A DNA stretch of 64,000 bases from Gnetum montanum (taxonomy: Eukaryota; Streptophyta; Gnetopsida; Gnetales; Gnetaceae), in the NCBI GenBank assembly GCA_015680685.1, contig MNCI01033465.1, positions 517,090-581,089 of the forward strand, given 5' to 3'. Shown here piece by piece: positions 45,531 to 56,480 of the stretch (positions are counted from its first letter, which is position 1; each line of letters starts with the position of its first letter). The notes beneath the pieces are model-generated. The model saw only the letters and a list, made by a program, of their open reading frames with translations, had not been told where the DNA came from and made no database searches. The position numbers and the translations under genes are program-made.

Positions 45531-46411
45531 TGATGAGCGACAGGTACCCCCTACACCCAACCATATGAATCACAAGTGTTCACACACAATCTAGTTGAAT
45601 TTTGTGGATGGGACTAGCTGTGCATCTAGATTGTTAAGCATTGATAATAATTTGCTGTCTTTCCACTTTGACTAGTGGTAGTTTTGTCACATATGGTTTA
45701 GTCTAAAGTGAGACATATGATTGTTGATGTTGTTTTGGCCTTATGCTGCTCCTAATGATAATAGAGAAATTATTTATTTAATCTAATTTATTATGTAAAG
45801 GAAAGTCTAAATTAGCCTATGGATGATGAGTGTTCATTCCCAATTTATCGTAGATGTTTTGAACTCAAATATCCACTATTGAAATTATCAAGCATTATGC
45901 TACTATGCAAACCAAGCAATGAAACTACTAAGGTTATCAAGTGAATACGTGTTTACACTTGAAATTGGTCATGCTTATTCCAACAATTCATTAATATGCA
46001 TGGAAATGTAAATATTAACTAAATACATGGAAAGTAAATTACATTGAAAAGAAATCTATTCTAAGTCAAAGTGCTAAAATGAATAGGAATCAATCTCAAT
46101 CTTATTGCTGTTCATGGATTGTGTCTACGTACAATGCCACTTGAATAAGATGCTGCACAACTAACTTAGATACACACTGTGTGCACTTACTGACTATTTT
46201 TTAAGACTACGAAACTCTATTGATAAAAGATTCCAAATACAAAATGGGTGCACATGTATTTATAGGTGAAAATAGACACTGCATTGATGGGTACTAGTGG
46301 ATGTAGCAAACCTTATGTTAATAGGATCACATTGATAGGTACATGTTGACGTGGCTACATTGATGTAGCTACGTCAACATAGTCTTTATGCAACCAACTG
46401 ATGCTTCATCA
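45531..46411 (-). repeat. Element F: 3' LTR, minus strand
   Basis: 881 bp with ends TGATGAGCG on the left and GCTTCATCA on the right, colinear in reverse with the LTRs of B, C and D. TATA box on the minus strand at about 46257-46266. More diverged than the others. Confidence 0.82.
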
Positions 46412-46427
46412 TACCCCCATGACTGAG
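46412..46427 (-). other. 3' polypurine tract of F
   Basis: CTCAGTCATGGGGGTA on the minus strand, directly before the LTR. Confidence 0.75.
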
Positions 46428-46868
46428 TAAAAAATCATCCTCAAATTAATAGGATATGATCGAGCTTTTTGTAAAAAAAATTGGAAATGATGGGATTATT
46501 GACTGATGCTAACTATTGACTAACTCTAAATGCCACTTTACAAAATTTTATTCGAGTGGATGCATACAAAATGACATTGAAGATTACAAAATGTGCAAAG
46601 GTCTTCAAAAATCCACTGAAGATGATTCTTCTTGTTACTGTTAGTGGTGGTAGGCTTTCAACCTTGATTATTATGTTGATGCTTCTCTAGTTATGTATAA
46701 CATTCTTGAAGGATGATCTAAAATTTCTTTTCATCATCCCATGGATCTAGTAAACATGCGATGTTTGAGCTATAATCTTATATGTGCTATGATTTATCCA
46801 TGGGCATATCCTTCATTGTCCTTCTCTTGGCTTAATTTTTGTGCTTGGTAAAATACCTTTTTCCTTAG
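46428..46868 (-). pseudogene. 3' tail of F with aORF remnant
   Basis: On the minus strand this resembles the last part of the aORF (the segment around a CCATGG/WEVP-like motif at about 46735-46745) and the untranslated tail up to the polypurine tract. It is cut at 46869 by element D. The rest of F, if present, would lie beyond the window. Confidence 0.5.
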
Positions 46869-47811
46869 TGATGAGTTGTTGTTGGTTGGCTGTGTTGACG
46901 AGGCCTCGTCAATGCAACCAACTGTGTCAATGAGGCCTTGTCCATGAGGCTCCATCGATGCGTTTTGACCTACATCGATGATGCCTCATCGATGTGGTGT
47001 CTGTCCATCACCTATAAATACGTGCCTACCCGCTACATTTATGGGAGTCTAGATTTCAATTGTAGTGAAGCTCTTGCATTTTTTCCATTTGAAGGTTAGA
47101 AGTTTTTCCCTAAGTGCCTGCAGCAAGAGTCATTAAGCGTACAGATATTTATTCAAGCATTATTGTACCTAGGCACGATAGTGTGTATGGAAATAAAGAT
47201 GAGCTTTCTGATAAACCTTGCAACACTTTGGATAGATTAGCTCTTTTATTTATGCATTCAATGTTTTCAATTATTTGTTAATTATTCTTAGTTATTTTGC
47301 AATTATTTTGTAGTAATTGAATTAATGGGATTATTAAGTTAGATAGATTAAATACATAAGTACGACAACTTCGAGCATAACATGTATTTACTTGGTAATC
47401 CCAGCAACGTTATTGCTTGGTATGCCTAGTAGTGTAGCATTTGGTCACCTAGCAGTGGATACGTGGGTTCAGGATGTGTATGGAATGTGGGAATGGACAC
47501 TTATGTTAGGATTAGTTAAATGACTAGCTGATTAGATATTTAGATTGGTTAATTAAACTCCTTTTTATCTACATTTTAAGCACCCAAGATATAAAATACA
47601 AAATGATAAAAATTGGATGCCTCAGTTACACTTAACCATACCAACATTCATCACAAGTGTAATTGGGAGGACAACGATTAACCTTAAGGCTAGATTCACT
47701 CCTAAAGAGCTAGTGCATTGGAAATGATAAAGTTCACAGAATTCAACCAAGTCACGCATGAACGCTTTGTGATTCGTATGGTTGGGCTTAGGGGTACCTC
47801 ACTACTTATCA
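46869..47811 (+). repeat. 5' LTR of D
   Basis: 943 bp, TGATGAGTTGTTG to ACTTATCA. U3 rich in CATCGATG/GTCAATG palindromes. CTATAAATA at 47012-47020, AATAAA at 47192-47197, TTGGTAATCCCAG-like units at about 47392-47455. Confidence 0.92.
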
Positions 47812-47831
47812 TTGGCGTTGTTGTTGGGGAC
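47812..47831 (+). other. Primer binding site of D (tRNA-Asp type)
   Basis: TTGGCGTTGTTGTTGGGGAC, same place and type as B; differences are C-to-T. Confidence 0.72.
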
Positions 47832-47965
47832 TTTGTTTATGGGATGTGCACTATTTAGGTCTAAGTAAATACCATTAATATCATTGTACGAACCTAAAAG
47901 TCCATATCAGTTCCACTATACATAAACTATAAAAACACATTAACAATTTCATTTTGTTTTAGAAA

Positions 47966-50436
47966 ATGTCTTCTTATTCTCATAAGCATGATGATACTAA
48001 ACCACTAGTCCCATAGGAATACAAGGTGGTATACACTCATCTAGATGATTTTGTACCAAAGTTCACCTTCATCCTACACCAGGATGAACAAATGCAATGA
48101 TGTGATATGAAGGGCAATGTTGTTTTGCCCCTTGATAGATCTATGCTAGGAATGCTAATTAAAATCCTTAAGAAGTTGGGCATAGCAGATCTTCACGAAG
48201 AGTATGTTGTGGATGGATATGACACTTGGAACTATCATCCCATTGAAACACAACATAAGAGAGACAAACATCAAGAGAGACTCCATGAAGCCACAAAGGG
48301 AAAACATTATACTAACCCCTTGTTCCTACTAGATCATGAAGACAATGAGGATCCTCCTTTGGACAGTTCTCAACATGAAGATTCTCCACCCCTTGCTAAT
48401 GATGGTGAGGGTGTGAACTTGACCCTGCGATCGACTATTCATGAACTGGGTTTAAGAAGGAGTGATAGCCAAGGTAGGGACTCAGGTGAACATCATAATA
48501 ACAAGGGATCTAATGATGGAGATCGTAAAAAGAATAAGAATGGTGGTAGACATCATGGTGGCAATGGCAGTCCACCTTCCTCTTCATCCTCTTCATCTGA
48601 TTCTAAACATTCCTCTTCATTTGACGATTCTCATAGAAGCCACCATCGAAACAACCATGAAGAAGGTGATTGATGAAATCATAATGGCTGTGAATGTCAC
48701 CAAAACTGAAGGGATGGTCGAAACCATCATCGACATCATCAACGCAACGATGATGATGGACCTTTACTAGCAACTTGAAGTATGCGTAAAATTACAGAGG
48801 TAGTAAGAATCCTAACTAGGCATATGAAGGATAGTTGGATCTACCACCTAGATATTAACAATATCCCAAGATTTGAGGGGGGATACAACTCTAATTTGTA
48901 GACACATCTAGAAGCTTTTCAAGATGCATGTGCCTTACAAAACATCGAGAACAAGTGGTAAAAACTCAAGCTTTTCCCAAGGACACTCATTAAGGAAGTT
49001 GAAAGTTGGTACTGGTCCTTAAAACTAGAATCTATCTAAATTTGGAGTACCATGTTAGAACTATTCAATGACAAACATCAAATATACTCTAGAGTGTCTA
49101 ATCTGAGAAGGCAAATCCAAGGCTAGAAACCAAGAACACATGGATCCTTGGAAGCTATAATGGGTTGATATTATTCACTCCTACATAGATGTCTTGGCCA
49201 TGGTTACTTTCATAGGGAACAACTTCACCACATCATAGATGGGCTCAAGGCAAAAACAAGAATAACCCTCAGGGTGTATGCCCAAGGGAGGTTGTCTAAA
49301 ATGAGAGCTCATCACATACAAAGGCTAATTGAGTAGGTAGCAAAAGAAGAAGAAGAGCTATGAAAAAGGGAGAGTGCTAAAGAGTATAATAGGGATTCAT
49401 CCATCTAAAAATGAGAGGTCTGATTTTGTAATGAGGAGGATTTACTACTTGATGAAGTGGTGAACAGAAAGATCTTGCCTATCCAAAAATCTAATTCTAA
49501 CATTTCAACGAAGGTTGACAAGTTACGGAACTCTTTAGGTGAAAAGTTTCAAACCACTTTAAAATTGTTGAAGAATCGAAAGAGCAAAATAGTGATCATA
49601 ATCGTAGATGGTGAAAAGAAGCTGAACATGCCTACTAAAGAGGTAAGTGCAAAGCTGTTGTAGTAGAGGAAGTTATGGAGTCTGACTTTGATGAAACTGG
49701 ATGTGACATTAGTTAATATGAACATACAAAGGAATTTTTCCCTATGGTGTCATACTTACAGGAGTCTGTAGTGTATGCATTGAACCCCCGCCTAGCATGT
49801 AGGCAAGCTCCAAGATAATTGCCTTACCCTCAAGGCAATCCAAGATAGTTCCACTAGCAACAACAAGCTTACTACCCAAGTGAAACTTCTCCAAAACCTT
49901 ATGAATAGTACCAATAGTGGTACCAACCACGATCATGGGGAATGAAACTGCCATGGTAGAAATATCCTTAGAGGCAACCAGATTCATACGGGTACTATGT
50001 TTAGCAACTCGTCTCCCCTAGAACTTCAACAAGTCATGCATTATTCCAGCATCACTATTACCCTCTAGAGTACTACTGAACACATTCGCCATCTACTCAA
50101 GTGGAAAACCCATATCAGTATCCTTATCATCCTTCACATCGCTCTGCACCTACACCTCCACCTTCAACTCAACTACCTCCTACTCCATCCCTGCAAGGTG
50201 AAATTCCTCCATAGCCACAACAATGAAATGCTACAAGGGCTATACACTCATAACCAGTTTTTCAACCAAGTGGTCTAAATAGTCAATCAAGGAAATGTCC
50301 TTTCTTCTAGCCCACTAGTCCTCTATAGCCCTCACAGTCTACTTTAGTTGATCCCTCTACCTCTTGAGTACCCTCATCCTCTATATCAAATACCTTCGAA
50401 CATCCTTTAGACCAAGTGATGCCTATCATCCACACT
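47966..50436 (+). pseudogene. gag of D, nearly full length, broken
   Basis: Starts ATGTCTTCTTATTC (47966). Apart from one TAG and one TGA, the first 236 codons to 48673 are in a single frame: PLVP, EYKVVYTHLDDFVPKFTF, then MKGNVVLPLDRSML, a charged linker, and a Ser/His/Asn-rich stretch (about 48450-48670). After a frameshift the gag core follows (LFNDKHQIYSRVSNLR, about 49060-49107; HIIDGL), then AKEEEEL and a basic region. The knuckle near 49697-49740 is destroyed (first Cys kept, others changed). Gln/Pro/Tyr-rich tail to about 50430. It contains the segment that C has lost. Confidence 0.78.
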
Positions 50437-50870
50437 ATGATGGTAGCTCATGATGTTTTTAACTAGATCAAGGCTAGCAACCTTCCTACAATAAGATTTG
50501 ATCCAGGAAGTTCACTCATCTTTTTACAGATTGTTAGACAAGATCCATGCAAGGGTCTTCTTGACTCTTGTCTTTGAAGTTAACCTCATCTCCCATGACA
50601 TGTATAAAGCCTGAAACCTACCACCTCTTAAGAAGAGAAAAATTTGTTTAGAATTAGTAGATCAGTTGATTATGGTCCCTTTGGGATTAGTAGAGGACAT
50701 TGTGACCATAGTTTTTGGGTTGTCCTATCTTGTTGATTTTTTAGTAATCAAGGTGGACAACTACAAAAGTGTCTTTTCCATCATCATGGGAAGGGCTTGG
50801 TTAAGTACGGTTGATGTGCGAATGAGTATAAGGGACCTATCTCTCAAAAATATAAGGATAATGAATTAGG
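50437..50870 (+). pseudogene. Protease of D
   Basis: LLDSCL followed by a stop and frameshift at the active site, then NLISHDMYKA. PLGLVEDIVTIV and FSIIMGRAWLSTVDVRM (50666-50869) are in one frame. Asp is retained, DSG is changed to DSC. Colinear with B and C. Confidence 0.75.
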
Positions 50871-51048
50871 AAAAATTGAGAAGAAGTGTATTCCATGCAT
50901 CACGTATAGCAACAATAGGTGCAATTGTGTGCAAAAGATTTGGTCCATCAAAAGCATATACATTAAGGCATGAAATCAGTGTGCATAAGAAGTTAATATT
51001 TAATGCTATCTGTACATAATAGCCACAAAGTAGGAGGGCACCCAGTGG

Positions 51049-52758
51049 TTGATAGTTGATTCAGATAGTAGCACAATATGCATGGAACTAACTGAGAGTT
51101 TAACTTGTGCATATGTAAAAAGCATGGGAAAAATTGAACAAGTCCATTTCCAACTCTCTAATGAAGATGATGATAATTGTTGGGGAGAGTTGGAGATCCC
51201 TTATCACTTCAAGAAAGAGCCCTTAGAACTAAAAACACTACTAGTCGGAATGGAATATGCATTTTTAAAGAATGGTAAACTGGTCATCATTAATGCCAAA
51301 CTTGCTCTTGAACAAAAAGAAAAGTTGTTAAAAGTAGTGAATAAATGGTCAACAACCTTTTCTTGGTCATATCTAGAACTAANAAATAAATGGTCAACAA
51401 CCTTTTCTTGGTCATATCTAGAACTAATAGGGATTGATCCAAGGATATGCTAGCACCACATTTACACTGACCCAACCATGAATCCTAGAAGGCAACCATA
51501 GAGGCAGCTAAATTGCAAATTGAAGCAAATTGTTAAGGAGGAAATAGAGCAAGCCCTCAAGGTGGTGTTTATCTATCTAATTATGGATAGTGAGTGGGTT
51601 ATCCCACTTGTAATTGTACCAAAGAAGGATAGTAAATTGTGGGTTTGCATTGACTTTAGGTTGTTAAACATGGCAACATTTAAGGATCACTTTCCTTTGC
51701 CATTTGTGGATCAAGTATTAGACACCATATCCGAGCATTGTTATTATAGTTTCTTGGATGGTTATAGTGGCTATAACCAAATCCAAATTACACTCAAAGA
51801 CCAATCTAAGACAACATTCATGAGTCCTTAGGGGACTTTTGCATATTGTAAGATGCCATTTGATCTATGTAATGCCCCTACAACATTTCAACGCTTGGTC
51901 CTTAGTATCTTTCAACAAAAAATTGGTAGTGGTGTTGAAGTTTTCATGGACAACTTCTTCACCTATGGAGCTACCTTTGAGCAAGCCTTGGATTAACTTA
52001 AGCAAGTACTAAAAAGATGTGTTGAGATAAATCTATGGCTTAACTAGCAAAAAAGCCATCTCATGGTCTAAGAAGGCATCATGTTAGGGCACTGAATTTT
52101 GTAGAATGGGATTGAGCAGACCTAGAAAAGATAAGGGTCATCCAAGGAATAACACACGAACCAGAGATCATCAAAGATGTTCGGTCATTCCTGAGACACA
52201 TTGGTTACTACTAGTGCTTTATTGAGAATTTCTCTAGGATTGCTAAACCATTGGTAGAACTTACCAAGAAAGATGCACCTTTCATATGGACCAAGGAATG
52301 TGAAAATACCTTTCAATAATTAAAAGAGAAACTTGTAGAAACACCAATCCTACAAGCACCTGATTGGTCCAAACCATTCCATATCATGACAGATGCATCT
52401 AACTATTCTTTGGGAGTCGTGCTCATGCAGATGGATGATACTATGTAAGTCAAAGAATTGTGGGGGCACAATTACATTACACCACCATGGAAAAAGAATT
52501 AATGGCAGTGGTGTATGCACTAGAAAAGTTTAGAAATATGTGCTAGGTTATAAAGTATTTGTACATACAGATCATAGTGTAATTCACTTTGTTATGAATA
52601 CGCTGACGGTAAGCCCTCATGTTATATGGTGGCTTGTGATCTTGCAAGAAATCAATATTACTATGGTAGATCAAAAAGGAACTGAGAATGTGATTACTGA
52701 CCAGCTTTCTCACTTAAGATGGGATAACAACGAGGAGGAGAGCTTTCTCTCTGATCAA
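51049..52758 (+). pseudogene. RT and RNase H of D, cut by E
   Basis: RT landmarks: EWVIPLVIVPKK (about 51592-51627), YSFLDGYSGYNQIQI (about 51747-51791), MPFDLCNAPTTFQ (about 51853-51891). VFMDNF (about 51938-51955) replaces the YVDD-box MDD, so the second catalytic Asp is Asn. RNase H: IMTDASNYSLGVVLMQ (about 52384-52431), KELMAVVYALEKF, HTDHSVI (about 52566-52586) and MVDQKGTENVITDQLSHLRW (about 52663-52722). The frame ends at about 52758 where the LTR of E begins. Stops at about 51829 and 52087 and an artefactual duplication at 51383 add damage. Confidence 0.82.
51340..51427 (+). repeat. Exact 43-bp duplication flanking a single N
   Basis: 51340-51382 and 51385-51427 are identical (AATAAATGGTCAACAACC...), separated by N at 51383 and one A. 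Exact identity inside an old element suggests unmerged overlapping contig ends, not biology. Confidence 0.85.
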
Positions 52759-53204
52759 TTAAGTAAGAAAGGAATTAATAATAATTAAATGATTAAACTA
52801 AGTGAATGTTGCAATGATGAAGTAATCTTGATCTTTATTTTCAATCATGTGCATGTCCAAGTACATCACACTCGAATAAATTTGCTGTAAAATTACAATC
52901 ATCACATTGCGGGCATGCACTAGGGAAAGGGTTGAGAGGAAAAATTGACAAAAAAGATCCTACTCTAACTCTAACTTCCTAGTACTTTCCCGTACGCCCC
53001 ATTGTGTATTTATAGGCTCACACAATAACCACGATATTGTGTATTCGATATCACTTGTCAGACCGTGATATCATGTACTTGATATCAAGGGTCCAATATC
53101 GAGACTCATCAGACCTGATATCTTGTATCCAATATCAGGGGTCCGATAAGAAGGGTCCAATAACAAGGGTATGATATTAGCACTTGAAAAACCATGATTT
53201 ATCA
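52759..53204 (-). repeat. 3' LTR of E, truncated
   Basis: 446 bp matching the first half of the 5' LTR of E in minus orientation (starts TGATAAATCATGG at 53204). The distal half is missing. U3 has at least six GATATC/ATATC sites at about 53029-53180. Confidence 0.85.
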
Positions 53205-53219
53205 TACCCCCACAACTAA
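53205..53219 (-). other. 3' polypurine tract of E
   Basis: TTTAGTTGTGGGGGTA-type tract on the minus strand directly before the LTR, preceded by the GAGGATGAGTTTTTAT block shared with A. Confidence 0.78.
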
Positions 53220-53385
53220 ATAAAAACTCATCCTCGTGTGAAAGAAAGTGAGGAACTAGTTCAATTGATTACATAGTGGATAGATATGGGATTATTGACT
53301 AGCTAGAAATTTATTCATGCCACAGTGGAGAGTTGAATACAAAAAAATTGGGACACAAACAAAAAATTACAAAATTTATTGGAAC

Positions 53386-53822
53386 TCATGTGGTTCCTGG
53401 TGGCAGTGGCTCCTCCATGGGTCTCTTCCCCTTGTCTTTTGCTTTAGGCTTTGAGATTGATACCATTGAAGAAGTGCCTAACATTTCTCCTCTTCTATCC
53501 AAGGATTATGAGCCATCCATGCTAATGTTCCAATGTTTGATGGAGTCGACACTTTCCATGGACACGGAAGTTGCAGGAACACTTTATTGGCCTTGACATG
53601 CCATGTTGCAAATAGCCATCATTTCTCTTCATAGGCTTGGGCCCTAACCTCTCCACATTTTTCTTGGCCAGATTGTGCAGTAATAGGAGGTCCCTGATGG
53701 ATGCTAAATGATTATGCCTCCTACTTTGCATGTTCTGCATGAGGTCCTTGGTCTCTACCTCCCCTTGGACGTTTAGTTGCACCTTGATAAGGTCCTCCTT
53801 ATTGTCCTCTTTTAGGGGCCAT
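53386..53822 (-). pseudogene. aORF of E, internally deleted
   Basis: ATGGCCCCTAAAAGAGG start on the minus strand at 53822, aligned with the MAPKRGQ start of A. After about 60-80 codons the sequence jumps to the last 90 or so codons: VFLQLPCPW, the GTLAWM region, and the end MEEPLPPGTT before TGA at 53388-53386. The transposon-protein-like domain and almost all of the coiled coil (some 780 codons) are gone. One in-frame stop and a frameshift. The ends of the ORF are closer to A than to B, C or D. Confidence 0.65.
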
Positions 53823-53851
53823 CGATAATCACACAAAGTTTAATTTTTAGT
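53823..53851 (-). promoter_or_regulatory. Decayed branch point/3' splice site of E
   Basis: Minus strand ACTAAAAATTAAAC then TGTGTGATTATCG directly before ATGGCC. The same spacing (about 24 nt) as in A-C, but AG is changed to CG. Confidence 0.45.
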
Positions 53852-55161
53852 AAGGTTATTAAAAGAAGTTCAATTATTTTATACCTTACTTATTGCCTTT
53901 AATAAATGTTGAATTCTTTGCTTAGTGTGATTTTAGAGCTAGAAATTTTTTTCAAGGAAGTTTCCCTAAAAGTTTTATGTTTAACTTGATTTGTTTAGGT
54001 GACATATAAAAGGACATGTAATGGTTTTGAGGAACGTTTGATAAAATGATGACAAAGGAAAGAATAGATTTGGCAAGGAAGTACTCAGAGGATATAAAAT
54101 GATGTGGTGGTGTGCAACAAGTACAAATTACAAAAGTCACGCAAGTGGGTCCTTCCCAAAGTAGGTTCCAACCTATAATGCCCTTGTGTAACCACACCTT
54201 AAAATGTCTGTAGACACTAGAAGGGTTAAATGTAATCTACACTGATGCAAAAAAACACACACATGTTGATACTACTATGATGAGGTATGCATTCAATGCT
54301 ACACAAAACATGAGTCACAAATACATGAACAAAGAGATGAGATGAATTATAGAAGGGATTGCAGAGATTAGGACATGAGGTAGCTGACCTGGGGCACAAT
54401 GAATCCTGAGTGTAGGGCATGATTAATGTGTCATTAGCCCATTGCTCCAAAATCAAGACCAAGTCCATTCCTTCAATTAGTGACATTGCATTGTTTCATC
54501 CCTTGGTGGACATTCATAAGAGGGTCATGATAGCAAGGTGTACGATCACTTGGAATTTTGTGCAAGGGAGGAGTGATTGGGAATTTGAGGCACACTTGTC
54601 TTCATTTTTTTGTCACTTTCTGCTTGGCTACTTTGGCACATTTTTTTCTTCTCTCTCTTTTTTTCTGATTTTTTTGAATGCTTAATCCAAAGAAGTGCAT
54701 ATCTTTCCAGTGGAACCCCCTAGAAGAGCATGGGGTTTCTTTTATTAAGTGCCTTTATTACTCTTACTTCCATTTTTCGTTAGATCTACAAAGATCTTAG
54801 CACAACCAAGCTGCATGATAACTCATACAGATTTCATCAAAGAGAATCCACAAGTCCCCTTGATGTCACACCCTGGCCATTCCCTCTTGGTCCATCCTTC
54901 TTCGCTTTGGGTATAATGAGCACAAAATTACTTTAAGTTTTAATGTTGTCAAGAATATCATTGTATGCAGAGTAGAACCTCTAATTAATAGAATGGTTGG
55001 GTGGATGTGATGGGCTTGCTGTCCAAGTAATTAGTCACTTAAGACTTGATAGCATAGAACAACACCTCAACCAACAAGTCACATGAGTGTTTTATTCATA
55101 GATGAGATTACTCATAAAAAGATAAAAAGACAAAACAATAAATAAAAAGATAATACAACAA
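53852..55161 (-). other. Spacer of E
   Basis: Minus-strand copy of the spacer of A. Contains the shared blocks at 54853-54871 (reverse complement GTGTGACATCAAGGGGACT) and 54143-54158 (GGAAGGACCCACTTGC). No pol domain. Open frames at 53952-54197, 54226-54486 and 54419-54685 are not conserved as proteins in A. Confidence 0.7.
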
Positions 55162-55945
55162 NNNNNNNNNNNNNNNNNNNNNNNNNNNNNNNNNNNNNNN
55201 NNNNNNNNNNNNNNNNNNNNNNNNNNNNNNNNNNNNNNNNNNNNNNNNNNNNNNNNNNNNNNNNNNNNNNNNNNNNNNNNNNNNNNNNNNNNNNNNNNNN
55301 NNNNNNNNNNNNNNNNNNNNNNNNNNNNNNNNNNNNNNNNNNNNNNNNNNNNNNNNNNNNNNNNNNNNNNNNNNNNNNNNNNNNNNNNNNNNNNNNNNNN
55401 NNNNNNNNNNNNNNNNNNNNNNNNNNNNNNNNNNNNNNNNNNNNNNNNNNNNNNNNNNNNNNNNNNNNNNNNNNNNNNNNNNNNNNNNNNNNNNNNNNNN
55501 NNNNNNNNNNNNNNNNNNNNNNNNNNNNNNNNNNNNNNNNNNNNNNNNNNNNNNNNNNNNNNNNNNNNNNNNNNNNNNNNNNNNNNNNNNNNNNNNNNNN
55601 NNNNNNNNNNNNNNNNNNNNNNNNNNNNNNNNNNNNNNNNNNNNNNNNNNNNNNNNNNNNNNNNNNNNNNNNNNNNNNNNNNNNNNNNNNNNNNNNNNNN
55701 NNNNNNNNNNNNNNNNNNNNNNNNNNNNNNNNNNNNNNNNNNNNNNNNNNNNNNNNNNNNNNNNNNNNNNNNNNNNNNNNNNNNNNNNNNNNNNNNNNNN
55801 NNNNNNNNNNNNNNNNNNNNNNNNNNNNNNNNNNNNNNNNNNNNNNNNNNNNNNNNNNNNNNNNNNNNNNNNNNNNNNNNNNNNNNNNNNNNNNNNNNNN
55901 NNNNNNNNNNNNNNNNNNNNNNNNNNNNNNNNNNNNNNNNNNNNN
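55162..55945. other. Run of N (assembly gap)
   Basis: 784 N. Expected content by comparison with A: about 0.38 kb of the gag tail and spacer of E, and about 0.27 kb of the U3 side of the inserted LTR. This is close to the gap length if the insertion is a solo LTR. Confidence 0.95.
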
Positions 55946-56480
55946 ATTAGTCTCTCACCCTTAAACTCCTAGAAGCGGAATGAGTACGACTTGATTACGA
56001 GCATTTAAGTGTGACTGCTTGGTAGCCCAGTGGCGTATCCAGGATCTACGCTTGGTAACCCAGTGGCGTATTTGGGATCTACACTTGGTAATCCTAGTGG
56101 CGTACCTAGGAGCTACGCTTGGTAGTCCCAGTGGTAGTCGTGCATGAGGTCCAAAATATGTACGGTTGATTAAGGAATCGGTTGCTCGTCGCACTTAGGC
56201 TAGATTAGATTTTCTTACCCTTTTCCTCCTAGCTTAGCTTAGTTAATATTCTTTTCCATTACCTTTAGGAGTAGCATAGATTAGGAAACACATCATACAC
56301 CTCATCTAGACCAAACCATACGTGACATATGCAATACTAGTCTAGGTGGGAAGACAGTGAACTGCGACCTAAGGCTAACTATCTAGGTGCCACAACTAGT
56401 CCATCTGCGGAGTTCGACAGGATCATGCGTGCGACGCTCGTTTCGTATGGTTGAGTGTAGGGGTACCTCGCCACTCATCA
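55946..56480 (+). repeat. Plus-strand LTR of family A inside gag of E, probably solo
   Basis: Matches 23530-23993 of the A LTR and ends CCACTCATCA at 56480, followed directly by gag of E (minus). Its 5' part lies in the N gap. It has four TTGGTARYCCAGTGG units (56017-56130) where A has two. The small gap leaves no room for a whole element, so a solo LTR is likely but unproven. Confidence 0.7.
56017..56130 (+). repeat. 33-34-bp tandem repeat within the LTR
   Basis: Three full units of GCTTGGTAACCCAGTGGCGT + about 13 bp, and a fourth partial one. Unit lengths 33, 33, 34. Copy number differs between LTRs of this family. Confidence 0.85.

Noticed and set aside
53952-54685. Three overlapping frames in the spacer of E
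   Set aside because: The homologous spacer of A has no corresponding protein frames; these are chance openings in non-coding DNA.
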